Part shown: piece by piece, positions 1-12,996 of the stretch
How positions within the stretch are numbered: position 1 is the first letter of the stretch
Layout of the letters: every line of letters starts with the position of its first letter
Origin: Typha latifolia
Lineage: Eukaryota > Streptophyta > Magnoliopsida > Poales > Typhaceae
Reading direction: 5' to 3'
Length of the DNA stretch: 64,000 nt
Assembly (NCBI GenBank): GCA_019914945.1
Contig: CM034107.1
Span: forward strand, 11,532,001-11,596,000
The notes under the pieces: model-generated
Databases searched by the model: none
Told to the model about the DNA's origin: nothing
Seen by the model: the letters and a program-made list of their open reading frames with translations, nothing else
Program-made: the position numbers and the translations under genes

Positions 1-3000
1 CTGTAATATGGCTTTATCAATCTCACCATCTTCTCCCTCATCTAGCTCAGGCTGCAATAAGAATATCAAAATGGAAAAGCATTAATTAGACATGAGAAAG
101 AAAAGGAGAATTAGTTTTAAACAAAAAGGATCGATTAGACATGAAAACACACAGAAAATCAGTTCAAAAAGAAAATAGTAGTATGTGCCCTTCCAAGGAA
201 AATAGCCAAGATGAGGGGCTTGAGGTGATCCTGAATAATTGGCAAGATAGAAGGTTGCTACATAAGAAGAAAAAAAAAACTCATGAATAGATTGTGCAAG
301 AAAAATGTTTGGTACTTAAGAAAAAGGTGATAGCTAGGCAGAAAGCCGAGCAAATGCAACCATTGTCAAATTGATAAGTGTGACGCATCACAATCAATAC
401 AATCCAAAATGTTTCATGCAGGCAAAGTGTTGGTGCAAAATATATTAGCGGCTTGTCATATTTCCTTGTGCTTTCACTGGCATTTCAATCAAGAAGTTTC
501 TTGAAAATAACAAAACTAGGTAAGTTTGTAGTGTGCATACCACAATATCCGGATATAGCCCAATACTATGCAGCTCCATCAAGATCTTGTCGTCCAAAGA
601 TATATGATCAAACTGACACTCATATGGGGAAGTACCAGAAAAACTTGTGCACAAGGCTTCTAGCTGATTTGGATTTGCTGGAAAAGTTTCTGGCAGAATC
701 CCACTAGTTGAATGCACAATAGAATTATTTTCCGCCGAAAGATCATCACCATTTATGAAGTGCTGAAGAGAACTCCTAGAGTTGCTAGAAGCTGTAAATC
801 CATTGCAGAGTACCTTATCTACAGGATGATTTTTCAGATTTTCAAAATCCAAGTCAAACTGAAAATCGGGTTTCATAACTTGAGCCTCATGATCATTTTT
901 GGCATGGTTAATAGCAGGGAAACATTCAGTTGGAAACTGTACAAACATATCTCCTTGTGGAATGCTCCGGTCAAAGAATTCATTTTCATCTTCTGCAATG
1001 AAAGCCGAGAGAAGTCTCTGTGATAGCGGCACCATTTTCTCAAACCATTTGTTTGTTTCAACGTTTCTAGATTCCACTTTTATGAGTTGTGAGTCATCAG
1101 CTGAAGCTAGCCCAGCAACAGGTTTGTCTGGTCCGAGCACATTTCTCTTACTTTGTTCTATTGATAAAGAAGAGTGAGCTGAAGGCAATAATTGAGATGG
1201 AAGCTCATCCTGGAAACGAGAAACGGATTTATATCCATGGAGTTCACATAGAAATAACTGAAGTAGAAAAACTCAGAAATCCAAAATATTTTGTAACTAT
1301 TTCTAGAATTATTAATCTGGTACAGGTAGATATTATTATGCCCAGCCAAAAGCATGGTTACCTGGAAGCGAAAGAAATAAATAGGACAATTGTGAAACCT
1401 AAACAGTCTAAATTAAACATGACGGTAATTTAAAAGGAGGAAAAAAATGCTCTAATGCTGAAGAAGTTCGTACCATTATCCTATGATCAGCATCAGCAAT
1501 GTCAAATACACTACTGTCCAGCTCCTCAACAAAATTTATCTAGTAGAATGGTCGATCAAACAATAAATGTTTGTGAGCAACAGTGAAATAAATAAATTGA
1601 AGTAATCATATCGTCTAAAATAAAATTAAAACTAGCCTGATGCTTCACGAAATTTATATCTTCTGAAGTGACAAAAGTGAAAAACTGTTCCACTTTCTTC
1701 CAGAAAGAACCTAAGCATGCATCATCTGCAGTAGCAGCAAGGAAGGTGAAATTAATAAGTCAAACACAAAACTATGCTCCTCGGAACACAGATAGATAAG
1801 GTTGAATGCGCACAGCTAGCAGTATGAGCAGCATTTGCAGCCAGTAAGAGTTCTTCCCAGTCATCATCTGATTCACCTAAAATAACAAGTATCTGAGAGT
1901 CTGACAGAACTAAATATAGGAAGAACATGTCTGATGAAACAAAAGCTAACCTGTCAGGTCTGAGGAACCATTAGGTGCAATTTGCCCAGGACGAGTGTAA
2001 GCCTTGCGATCTGATGCCTTCCTTGAGAGAGGGCGACCTATCCTACTGCACAAAAGACTAGCATCTAATGTAAGCATGGAACCTGCGAATTAACTGGAGA
2101 TAGAAAATTATATATCATTTAGTTGACAAGTGAAAAGAGTCTAGCACCTTTCATTCTTGTCAGAACCAGGCTTTCCAATTTTAAGTGGCTTAGTAGTGTC
2201 TCCTATTTCCAGCTTTTCCTTTGTTAATGGTAAGCATGCTTTATAATGTAGACCACCTCTACCACTTCTTCCCTGCCTCCGAACTCCATCTCCATTCTCT
2301 TCTTTCAAAGGAACCTTATTCTTTTTAGTAGGCAAAACTGAAGATGTTGCTTTAGGGATTGCATTCATGGACCTATCCTCAATTTCACTATTATCAGTTC
2401 CATTTTCCTTAAACTTGTTCTCAATGGCACCTGATTCCTCACTTTCTGACAATCCAGATGGAGAAAAAAGAGTGTCGGATTTCAGTTTTGCTTGCTGAGA
2501 GTTATTCGCAATGCCCCCAGAAATCAAAAGACCACTAGACTCCACAGGTGTGCATCTCAATCCAATATCAGGAGGTGTGAATCCTTCACAGAAATTCTGG
2601 GCATCATCCAAATTTGAGACTGGAGATACTACATTTGCTCTTCTTGTCCGTGAGATCTTCTGTGGCCGTTGGCCCACCCATTGAGCAACAGGAGGTGATG
2701 TTGATCCAATAGGCATGGGACGCTTACGATTGGTTGGCCCTGATAAAGGCTGGACTTTGTTTGAGCAAGGTGCCTGCTCCCATCCATCAATTCCTCCAGA
2801 TGAGCGAGGGAAATTAGAGGGTGTACTCGTGACAACACCTGAAGCAGTCCTCGGTGACCTAGATGCTTTTCCTTTAGGCAAAGGACTTTGACTTCCTCCT
2901 TGTGCATCCTCACGGACATTAAGCCTGGAGATCAGGGTGACTAAGCCATTCAAGGAGATGATAAAGCAACAATAACCAAATTCCATAGCAAAAGGATAGA

Positions 3001-6000
3001 AAAAGTGCCTGATGTAATATATAAATATATAAGCTTAAACATGAACAGCAAATCATCTATCAAACGATCTACTGAGATGATTGCCTGAGGGAAACCTTAT
3101 GTATGAAGTATGAACTATGTACACTTTCTACCAAGTTCGCTAGCTGTCAGGATCAAGGATCAAGAATGCTGCACATGCCAATCAGGCAACCAAAAACTAA
3201 GTAGCCAATTTGTAAAGTAACATAGGAATGCGGAGAGACATGAAAAAGCACATAAGAAACTTACAACAGGCTAGATGGAAGTCAAGAAGCAATACAGTAG
3301 CAGATGTAAGTACAGAAATGCCATGTTAATATACATACTTGTTGTTTCCTTTACTTAGTCCAGAAGAGCGTTCTCTTCTGTCAATTGGAAGAGGGCCACT
3401 ATCCATGTCAGTCTTGGGTATGACACGAGAACTAGCACCGCTCTGTTGGGAACTTCCATCTGCCTTGTTACTTCCTACTATTCCACATGATAATCCAGGT
3501 CTACAAGATGTAAATTAGAAAAACACTGATTTTTATATTTCACAGATAAATAATAACATAGAAAGATGATGAACACTATGCAACTATAACAAAAGGCAAA
3601 AATATCAAGTAACTAGAAACCAGCCTAACTAAATGAAATTTATACTCTCTTCTCATATGGATCAGCGATGGGAAAAAGTTACTTGAGATGATAAACTCAT
3701 AAGAAACAAAAGCAAAATCATGAGTAAGGCTTTGTTCTTCATAGTTCATTCCTTCTACAAAACAACTAGAAAAACATCGACAAAGCTGCTCGAGAAGTTC
3801 ATCTAACAGAAAATATAACTCAAGCATGCTTGTAAATGTAAGCCAATAACCAAAAGAACAGATCAACAAGCAAAAAACCCTATAAAAAGAGGAAATAACA
3901 CCTGGCATCGAGCGTGTTGTGTTCTACATTAGGAAAAAGGTGGGTGTCAAATATATTCTCCTTAAATATAGATATGTTGATCTACTTTCCTTATATAGAC
4001 AGGTGTCAAATATATTCTCCTAGGGCACCTCTTATTTAACAAGGGTTAGCCGATCAATGAAATCAAGCTTGGAATGCAAAGCTACCCTGTTTTCTAACAT
4101 GGTATCACAACTTTCTTGATCTCTTCAACTTCTCTTGCGCAATTATTGATCTTTGGAGGGTTTTTCTCTGTGCTGGTATTTTTGGCTTTGTGATGCTTCT
4201 CTGTTCATAGGTTACTGTCGTGGTTGTCTTGCTCTTAGATCGATGCTTTCAAGTTTGTGTTCTTGTTTCATTATTCTCAGATTTGTATTTCTTGATTATC
4301 ACGTGTTCCTTATCATGCCTGACATGGGTGATTCCTTGTGTTTGATTTACTGCAAAAAATTACTCTGCTTGGGAGTTTCATTTCAAAATGTTTGTCAAAA
4401 GGAGGAGCTTTAAGGTCACCTTGATGATTCCACTAATGGTGAAGGTACTGAGACTAGCAAGGCCTCATGGGAGATAAAAGATGCCAGGGTTGTCACTTAG
4501 ATCTTGAGTTTTGTGGAGACTAATATTGTTCTTAGTCTGCGTCCCTACAAGAGAGCTAAGGGCATATAGGACTATCTGAAAAAGGTTCATAACCAAGATA
4601 ACTCTGCTCATCGTTTTCAATTGGAATTTGAACTTAAAAGGGTTCTCACATGGAGATCTGTCCATTCAAGATTATTCTTTTGGTTCTCTAAATTTTTGGA
4701 CTCAATATTCGGATATTATCACCAGCAATGTACCAGCTAAATCACTTGTTGTTATACAAGCGATACATAAGATTAGCAAGCATGACCAATTCTTGATGAA
4801 GTTGCAGCCTCAATATGAAAATCGAGGTTCGAACAATCGAGATCTAGATCGGCCTTCCGAAAAAAAAAAAAAAATTGATACGTATCAGCTGGATCCGCCA
4901 TAACGATCGCCTATATTGGATTGAACTTTTTAATTATGAAAAATTCTAAATATTATTTAAAAATACAAAAAACTTCTAAAACGTAAAAAATATAAATATA
5001 AAAAATAAGAAAATAAAGAAAGAAAAATTATGGTGCAATGAAAACTGAAAAGAAAAAGAAATTAGAAAGAGAGTGAGTGGAAGAAAACCAAACAAAAGAA
5101 AGAAAAACCATGGTGCAGTGAAGAAGAAGAAGAAAAGAGAAGAGGAGTGGACGAAATGAAAAAAAAAACTGAGAGAAAAATAAAATAAAATTAGAAAATT
5201 ATATACCGAAGTCTGTCGTAGCTCGCCGGAGCTAAATCTCTCCGTAAGAGAAACAATGGTTATATAGTAAGGAGAGAAAAAGAGTGAGAGAGAAAAAAAG
5301 GGTGAGAGAGAGAGAGCGAGAAGAAAGAGCGAAACAGAGAAAGAGAGTTCAGATCAAGCCTAGATCGGGATCGGGATCGAGTTCGACTGATCCCGATCCA
5401 AATCAAGATCGGCCAATCCGACAAACCATGATGAAAATGTTAATTAAACTTCATTCTAATATACCCCATCTTTAGATGTTTATTTGAGTGAACTCCTGTG
5501 GGAGGAACAACGCACCAAAACTCAAATTGCGATGGATCACCCAAATTCTTCCAATAGGCCCTTAATTATTGTTTATGCTACACAAAGGAAGGGAATGAGG
5601 GTGAGATATGCATTCCATTCAGTGTACAATTGCAAGGAGAATGGGGCATATTGCAATGAATTGTTAGTTCTATTATTATTGCAAAAAGGCTAAACATATC
5701 ATCAAAGAGTGACCTACTCAGCCATAAAATCATCAACGAGGGGCATATCATGTTGATATCTATTGCTTCCACTGTGCCAAATGATGTCGGGACTCTTACA
5801 TCTACCTCCCTATCTTCCACCACAGCTGCCACAGGTCATGTAACTCCTAAGAGGCCTAAAATGGATAGTTTGTTTCCACTATGCACGACCATTCCTGTCT
5901 TTGACAGTTGTGACTAAGCGTATTGGCTACCCAAATTCTCATATTTTACTTGATTTGTCAAAATTTAGGCTTCTTGACAATAAATTGATGGTTCTCTTCC

Positions 6001-9000
6001 TACTATATCTTTTTATTGCACAAATTGTAAATTGGGTAAAAGTAAAGGACTAAAGGCTTTCCATTCCCTATTGCAACACCATTTGCTAATAGATGTTTTG
6101 ACATTATCCACAATGATATGTGGGGTATTGCTCCGATATCCATGGACACTACCAAGTAATTTGTGGCGTTTATTGATGACTACAATCGTTTTACTTGGCT
6201 TGACCTCCTCAAATCCAAATCTAATGTGTTTGCCATTTTCCAAACATTCTTAGTCCTTATTCAAAATCACTTCTCCACTATTGTTAAGGTTTTACAATCT
6301 AATAATGGTGGCGCATACATCTCTAATGAGTTTCTTCAGTGCAAGGGGAATTATTTCTCAAAGGCCTTGTTCTTATACTCCTCAGCAGAATGGCGTAGCC
6401 GAACATAAATATATACATTTTTTATATGTCGTTCATACATTACTCTTGGAATCTTCCATTTCTCTACGTTTTTTAGGTGAAGCTCTTTCTATGGCGGTTT
6501 ATTTAATTAATCATCCTCCTTCACCCATTTTGAAGCATGATATAAGTGTGATAGGCATGTGGGCTGCCAATTTACACGCTGCCAACTCATCTCTCTAGGA
6601 TTTCAACCTTATGGTAGCAACTCCTCTACAACCATCAATATCAATTAGTTGTATCTATTAACATATTTGTTATATAGCTTTGGGAAGGAAACTATTGTGA
6701 TTACCTTCCTTGTTTGGAGAGATTACCTCCCTTGTTTGGAGGTGCTTTGGTTGGAAAGATCAACAATTAAGGTTGTAATTATGAGACGCGAATTTTTTTT
6801 AAAGGAGGAAGAAGAAAGCATAAAGATTATTCAGTTAAATTGACACGGTATCCTTGTTGAAGTTGGCTTTCAACAGTTGAATCCTACTCCTCTGCATGCA
6901 AATAACACGAGTGCAATTCAAATTGTTGCAAATTGTGTTTACCATGAGCATACCGAGCACATTGAGATCAATTGTCATTCTATTCGCGAGGCTTATAATC
7001 GACGTACAATCTCACTTCCCTATGTCTCCACTGCTTTCCAAATTGTTAATGTGCTTACTAAATCCTTGATTAGATGGCAAAATCAGCTCCTACTTGGCAA
7101 ATTGTTGCTGGTTGATCTCCCAGCATCTATTTGAGGGGGGTGGCATCAAGCATGTTGTGTTCTATATTAGCAAATTGACAGGTGTCAAATATATGCTGAT
7201 ATACTTTCCTTGTATAGATTTATGCCCACCTTGTATAGCTCTAAGGCCCCTCTTATATAACAGGGGTAGCCAATCAATCAAATCAAATTTAAAATGCAGC
7301 GCTGTCATGTTTTCTAACTCCTTCAGCATTCCATCTTAATTGCAATGAAAAGGATATACCTGATGCATAAATTTTTCTTCTTATCCCTATCCCGAATGGA
7401 AATCTTATGTCAATAAGTACTAATAACCACTTCTGAAACGATTGTACAAGTACACAAAAAAAATACTCTCAAAGATGAGGGAATCATATAATATGCCATC
7501 ACTAACACTTATTATTGTATCTTTCTCTGTCGAAAGAGACTGCTACTTTTCTTAGATAATGCATCTCTTCTTGAAATCCACTGAGTGTTCCTACAGCATG
7601 ATAACATCTATATAACATAAAATACATGTAATATTTTTTTAGGAATGTTTTTTTAATTCTGTGCATACACATAATTACCAGAACTTTGGCAAATATTCTA
7701 GTATTCACCTTACTATTCGAGCAACCTCAATACTCAAAGGGATTCTCGATACTTATGTAACTATATAAAACTGTAAGGGTCACAGAATCTAAACTTGGAA
7801 GCAAAGACATTCAGAGACATACATTGTACTTCCAATTAAGTTATCCTTCTAAAATTGTGTCACGTAATAAATTCCTTGCTATGTCAAATACAAGTCAATT
7901 ATCTTCCCAGCTGCCAGCTGTACAGAAACACCGGTTATTTTCCAGTAACATCTACACCTTATAGGGTTCCTTCTTGGTGTTCACCCAATGCCCCTCTTAC
8001 AGGCTTTTTCAACTCCTATCCACACAATTGCAGTGATCAAAATAACATCCAATATAAGATTTTATAGATCAGGTTTAGATATCTGATATCCAATTTACCA
8101 ATTTGACAAATTAAATGTATATTTGGATCAACATATATATATATATATATATAGCAGTTCATAAATTTCACCAAAAAGTAAACATTTGTAGAGGCCTATG
8201 ACCATTATTAGATCATTTTAGTGAGAATTACCGTCAAACAATTGAGCAGCTGAGATCTAATAACATAACCTCTAAAACTTGTAAAAATAAGATTTTACAC
8301 AATCAAAATGTTAACGCTAGCACAGAGGGCTGAAAATCAAAGATAATAGAAAAAAGAGGAAATAAAAAAAAAAAAATTACCTTAAACCATGGTTATCATT
8401 AGATCGTGGACGGGATTCATTATTGGGCCTCTGTTGCATCGCCAATTTGATCTCTCGGTCACCATCACTAAGTCTGCTTATCGCTGTTCCAACAGAACGC
8501 TTGCGTTTTAATTTTTTCTCCCACCCTTCACCTCCAGGAGGGAGTCCACGAATCTTGTCTTCAGACATCACTGTTGCCCCATTGCATGCTCTGAGCATGG
8601 TTTTGTCCTTATCAAAATGCAAACTTTTCTCCTTATCAACAGCCAGACCTTGTCTTGTAGGTGCATTACCACGTCCTTCTAACTGAAGAATATTAGGGAA
8701 GAAGAAAGGGAAGAAAGCAATTTTAATGCACAAACTGATCAAACAAGAACAGAATCAGTATTAATTTCACCAAGAAAAATAGTGGATGACAGGAAGTAAG
8801 TTATCTACATATTACACTTCTCTAGAAGATTAAATGGACATCACATTTAATAACTTCTTGACTCGTAGAAACAAAAAATAAAGAACATTCAGCTTTCAAT
8901 TTTAGAATTAATTTAAGGTAGTGTGGAGAAGGAATATAACTAAGAAAATCTGCAGTTATAATGGAAAAATCAAACAAGTTGAACTATAACAGTAAAAATC

Positions 9001-10033
9001 GCCCTGGAAATAAGATCATCTCAAGAGAGAGAAGCAACAAAGAACAGGCCGGCATTCGGAATATCATATCTTGACAATAAATACACACCCTTACATCCGC
9101 CATTGATGAGCGGGCACGCTTGTTTGGAACCATATTTTTTGTCCTGTCTTCCAGTCTTTGACTTGACAGTTCTGCAGGGTTTTGATGAGCCTGACTTCCC
9201 ATCTTCAACAAACTTGAACTACCTAACTTGTCTGTTGATACATCACTTTTTTGTCGTTTCCTTGATAGAATATTCCGATACTTGTCCAATTTTAGAATGG
9301 ATTCATGCAGCAACTTTGCTCTATCCCTGCTTAGAAAGATGATGTTGTTTCAGCTCACAGCTAGCACTGAAATCTCCAAGTGCATGTGTAAGTTCAAGTG
9401 CAAACTCACGTTAGTCAATCAAGAAGCACTCATTCTAGGTGCTTGAGATGGATATAAACATATCCATCAGCTCAGAAGTCAGAAGCTTCTGAGCTATTTT
9501 ACATTGAAATATATAATAGATAGTCTACATAAAGTACTGCATTTTCAATATCACAGTAGCAACAGCAAAGATGCATGTGAATAGGTCTAGAAAGCGACAT
9601 TGTTGAAAAACTAGCTAAGAGCCAGGTACCTGGCCCTGGTAGAAGATTCCAGCAGGCTTGCTCTGAAACGTTTAAGATCCTCTGATGATATAGTAGGCAG
9701 GGGCTTAGCTTGTGAACCAAATGAATGATCCTCAACAGTAACACCAAGAATCCTTCGCAGTTCTCCTAAACGAGGATACTTTTGCTCACCCATGGAAAAA
9801 GGTTCAAGTGTTAGATATTGTGGTAGTGATGGTATTTCAAGTGGTGTCGTCGTATTTCTGGACGATCCTGGCCCGGAAACCATAACACGGTTCTCCAAGT
9901 TCTCACGGAAACTTCCAGATCGCTCCAGACTGGAAGCCGAGTATGCTCCACGTTGCCCATTTGGATATGTGGCTGCAAAACTCGAGCTCTCTAGACTATT
10001 CGAAGCCAACTCTGTTCTCGTGCTTCCCGCCAT
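1..10033 (-). CDS. Large SRRM2-like nuclear protein (At4g29790/At2g19390 family), 3' end off window
   Basis: Reading on the minus strand, eleven coding exons join in frame: 10033-9630, 9326-9089, 8682-8381, 3500-3339, 2924-2148, 2045-1951, 1876-1814, 1725-1637, 1539-1474, 1209-541 and 51-1, giving about 972 residues with the C-terminus missing. The start MAGSTRTELASNS, the block LPQYLTLEPFSMGEQKYPRL, and the segments RKRPMPIGSTSPPVAQWVGQ, NGDGVRRQGRSGRG and LMELHSIGLYPD match a conserved plant family usually named serine/arginine repetitive matrix protein 2-like. It is low-complexity, rich in Ser/Arg/Lys, with no membrane segment. A nuclear location is inferred and the molecular function is unknown. 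The 1725-1637 exon appears to end in a GC donor. The 4.9-kb intron between 8381 and 3500 holds a copia element. A spliced 5' UTR probably reaches about 11400. Confidence 0.85.
3903..4099 (+). repeat. 5' LTR of the copia element
   Basis: It begins TGGCATCGAGCG and ends CTAACA, a TG...CA terminus, followed without a gap by the primer-binding site. It carries a small internal duplication of the string CAGGTGTCAAATATATTCTC-like sequence that the 3' LTR does not share in full, so the two LTRs differ in length as well as by substitutions, which points to an old insertion. Confidence 0.8.
4390..7134 (+). pseudogene. Broken copia gag-pol remains (gag, zinc knuckle, integrase, RNase H tail)
   Basis: In shifting frames one can read, in order, a copia gag segment (4460-4820) with a pattern like NIVLSLRPYKRAKG, its continuation after a MITE (5440-5530), a CX2CX4HX4C zinc knuckle near 5665-5710, a GAG-pre-integrase tail (6010-6060), an integrase core (6100-6400) with FVAFIDDYNRFTWLDLL and the QNGVAEHK motif, and the RNase H end (6870-7134) with HTEHIEINCHSIREA. 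Stops and frameshifts occur throughout. Reverse transcriptase is missing between about 6550 and 6870. No functional protein can be made. Confidence 0.8.
4823..5430 (-). mobile_element. MULE-type MITE inserted in the copia gag
   Basis: The gag reading is interrupted by about 607 bp of unrelated AT-rich and GA-rich sequence. The flanks are ATGAAAATC (4815-4823) on the left and ATGAAAATG (5431-5439) on the right, an 8-9 bp target duplication. Termini read GAGGTTCG and (reverse complement) CATGGTTT. The same sequence, reverse complemented, lies at 39567-40167. Both copies share the stretch around CTCTTACGGAGAGAT and the AGATCGGGATCGGGATC-like end. The TSD length suggests the Mutator superfamily. 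No transposase is present. Confidence 0.75.
7141..7319 (+). repeat. 3' LTR of the copia element
   Basis: It begins TGGCATCAAGCA straight after the polypurine tract and ends at CTAACT, where the expected terminal CA seems mutated to CT. Its overall match to the 5' LTR is good but broken by indels. Confidence 0.75.
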
Positions 10034-12881
10034 GTCGTTATTAACTAGTCATTGCAAGTTACGTCCTCATTCAACCCCTCTTATTTGCATCACCAGTACC
10101 CCAAGCATATCTACACAAATACTAATTAATTTCATATAACCACCCAATGAATGACAGATTCACATCATGGATTGGCTAAGAAAAGGCGGAAAACATGAAG
10201 TTACTAACTTTAACTACAGCCAAGGCAAAATTGATAGTTAAATTGCAAGAGCAGATAAAAGCAATAATCTTCTTTCTCTCCAGCAATACTCCAATGCACT
10301 TGACTCAACAAAAAATGGAGAATGACGACAACGACAACGACAACAAAAAATAGTACTTGGGGGTTCGACCATTCGCAGTGTTCAGGATTCAGAATCACAT
10401 GTAAGATAATCCAACATGAAATATTGAGCTCATATGAAAAGGATTGATGTAAACTAAACCTACCAGCTTAAGTTTCTAGTCTAAATTGAGCTCCGACATA
10501 TGTCAAGCTCCATTTCACTACAACTGGACTCTTCTGCCATCCCAACAGTATGTACGGATAGTGGTAAACAAGTGAGAGACTACTGAACAAGGGAAGGAAA
10601 CACTTGGATCTCTTAAAATGACGGCTCAGACACCCAATGAGCAGAGAAAACTGTCAATAATAAGACATAACGCACTACTACGACCAACAGTTGTCCACGC
10701 ATAGAGAAACAGAGTCAGCTAAAAAATCACATTTCACATAACGACCTCCAAAAGCAAGAGAACGAGCCAATAACAAAAATTTCAACTGGAAGCAGCAAAA
10801 GAACGAAGAAAAACTAAACTGTAAATCCAAACTCCAAAATAAAAACAACATTAATCCAAAATAAGTAGTAGGCGAAAACTCTTCGGCAACTTACGTAGGA
10901 CAATAATTGAACAATATAAACAAAAAATAGAATGTTTAACCGAAATTGCAACCGAAGTAGCATCAAGTCACAAACTTAAGCTCGAAGCAGACGAGAGGAA
11001 GAAGAACAACCTCTGACTACTCGACTCGGAAACTAAAGCAACCAAATTTAGCAAAACGAGTAGCGAAGGGAGTAAAAGAGAAGGGCAGAAGGGAAAACCC
11101 TAATTAGGCCCCCAAATCCGACGATCTAAACGAGGAACCAAACCCTAGCTCTTCCGGAATTCTAGGGTTCCTCCGACGATTAGATCAACTGCATTCCACA
11201 ATTGGGCTGGATCGCTTCGTAATTCGATGGTGGAACGAAAGATTCGAAGGGAGTGGAGAAGGAATAAGCCGAGCATTGGACTCTCGAAGGCAGCCGTCTT
11301 TGGGCGGAAACCTTCCGATTAAAGAGGGTCGCCGAATGTCCTAAAAAACAAAACAAAAACAAAAAAGGACCCGAAGAGAGAGAGAGACGAGAAGATGGCA
11401 CGGATGCCCTGCAGTTTAAGTTTATAGAAACTTTCTCCAACTACGACGGGCTGCCTCTCTAGCCAATGGTTGTTTGAAACGTATCACAATTGCAATAGAC
11501 CTTACCATCCCCGCTATAGCGAATCCGGATACACGAGGCGAGAGATGGGAAAAACTTAAATAAAATAAAAGCTCCAAGGCGCCCAAATGATTAGGATTTA
11601 GAAAACGTACATTATGACTAAAACTGGACATTAATTATCCTCTCATGAATCGTCGATTATAGTTACACTCAGTATTATATTATTAGTGTCGTCTTATTTG
11701 TTTGAGATTTGGAAAACATGTAACATCTGCAAATCTTTTATTTTAAGGAAAATATATGCAAATCTACTTTTCGGTTCAATAAGTTACGAGATAGTGTGTT
11801 TAAAAAAAAATAAGTTATAAGGTAGTGTCTCAGGGTTGACTACCCGCATGAGAAGTCAAATAGTCCGCCATTCTTGGAGTTGACCAAGTTTTTTTTCACC
11901 ATCTTCGTGTTCCTTTCTTACTAATAAATGGTCATTTACGATGATAGCTGGGGGAAAACTAAGCTATCCAAACTCTTCAATTAATGTCCTCCTTTCGTCC
12001 GTGCTTCCCATTTATATCAGGTGCAGTCCATTGGTTCAAATTTTTAGAGCAACATTTTATGCAAGTACGCAACCTTTTGCGAGGGTCCTTTTTTTTTGGT
12101 TGCATAACTAAGTTAATCTAAAGCTGTCAGTACCTAAAAGTTTAAAGTTATTAGATGAGAGAGATCTTTAAGAAATGTAAAAAAAAAACCATGGAGTGTT
12201 TGGCAATTTTAAGTTATTAGGATAATAAGTTCAAAACTTTAGAAATTCTACTAACAGTGTTTAAAAAATAAGGGAACAAATGCTTTGCTTTTTTACTCCA
12301 AGAATCTTGTAATTTCAGAGTAAAATTAATTTTTCATCTAACTGTAGAATTGAAATACTCTGAATTCGCATTACAGAGTTGCCAAGCCAAACACGCTCAC
12401 TTTGAGAAAAAAAAATTAAAAAAATTTTGTTTGCTTATTTTACTCGAAGGGATAGTTCCTCCATTGACTTTTCATCACCTCATAGAGTGAACTTTAGAAG
12501 GTGCCGTAGCTCTCTCGCAATCCATCTTTGTCTATTATTAATACACTTTTCTATTTAGAATGTATGAGAGAGAGTACGTTAAAGGCGGAGTGTTGTGTCT
12601 GATATCTCTTTTAGGGCAACGTTGAAGAAAGCGATGTTAGACCGTCCGAACTACAACTTGATCTTGATCACTACTCGTAGAAAATACCCACATATCTACT
12701 CGAAAAAAGGGGGAAAAAAAAAAATCTCAAAGCTGATGACACTTGTGCAGCTGACTCCGAGCCAACTCGGGAGCGGGGCCCGCTTCAGGAAAATAATACT
12801 ACGCAAATTGCGAGGGTGGCCGCAAGGGAGAGTAGGGGCCAAGAGTTAAGAGGCAAAAGAGCCCAAGGCCAATCCCCTCGT
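10034..12881. other. Divergent intergenic region and 5' UTR/intron of the left gene
   Basis: The left part (to about 11400) is probably the spliced 5' leader of the minus-strand gene. Reverse-complement sequence near 11400-11360 is CT-rich, like a transcription start, and a plausible donor (GTCAGAG then GTTGTT) lies near 11010. From 11400 to 12880 the region separates two divergently transcribed genes. Apart from one MITE candidate I see nothing coding. Confidence 0.5.
12194..12398. mobile_element. Candidate short MITE with TGTTTGGC terminal inverted repeats
   Basis: The left end reads GGAGTGTTTGGCAA. The right end reads TTGCCAAGCCAAACACGCTC, whose reverse complement starts GAGCGTGTTTGGC. 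The interior, about 205 bp, is AT-rich and itself has loosely inverted halves. This matches the look of common plant hAT/Tourist-like MITEs. I found no clean target duplication, so the superfamily is open. Confidence 0.5.
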
Positions 12882-12889
12882 TATAAAAG
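12882..12889 (+). promoter_or_regulatory. TATA box of the ACR11 gene
   Basis: TATAAAAG lies 108 bp before the ATG and 9 bp after a CCAAT motif (12869-12873). The following leader is C-rich with a long T tract (about 12943-12960). The position fits a core promoter, but no start site is known. Confidence 0.6.
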
Positions 12890-12996
12890 GCTGCCCCCAC
12901 CCACCACCCTCCCCACCGGATTCACTTGTCTTCTAAATTTTCCTTTTTTTTTTTTTTTTTGGCTACTCACAGCGACGGGATCGGCCCCCAGTGGCG

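Larger units (their letters stand above)
3903..7319 (+). mobile_element. Degenerate Ty1/copia LTR retrotransposon inside an intron
   Basis: Two imperfect direct repeats of roughly 180-197 bp bound the element, each starting TGGCATC and sharing GTGTTGTGTTCTA near the start and TGTTTTCTAAC at the end. Directly after the left LTR lies TGGTATCACAACT (4100-4112), the typical copia primer-binding site for initiator tRNA-Met. Directly before the right LTR lies a polypurine tract, GAGGGGGG (7133-7140). The inside encodes broken gag, integrase and the tail of RNase H. Most of the reverse transcriptase is gone, so the element is short (3.4 kb) and dead. It is antisense to the host gene. Flanks ACACC and ACTCC may be a decayed target duplication, but that would change the LTR end by 3 bp. 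Confidence 0.85.
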
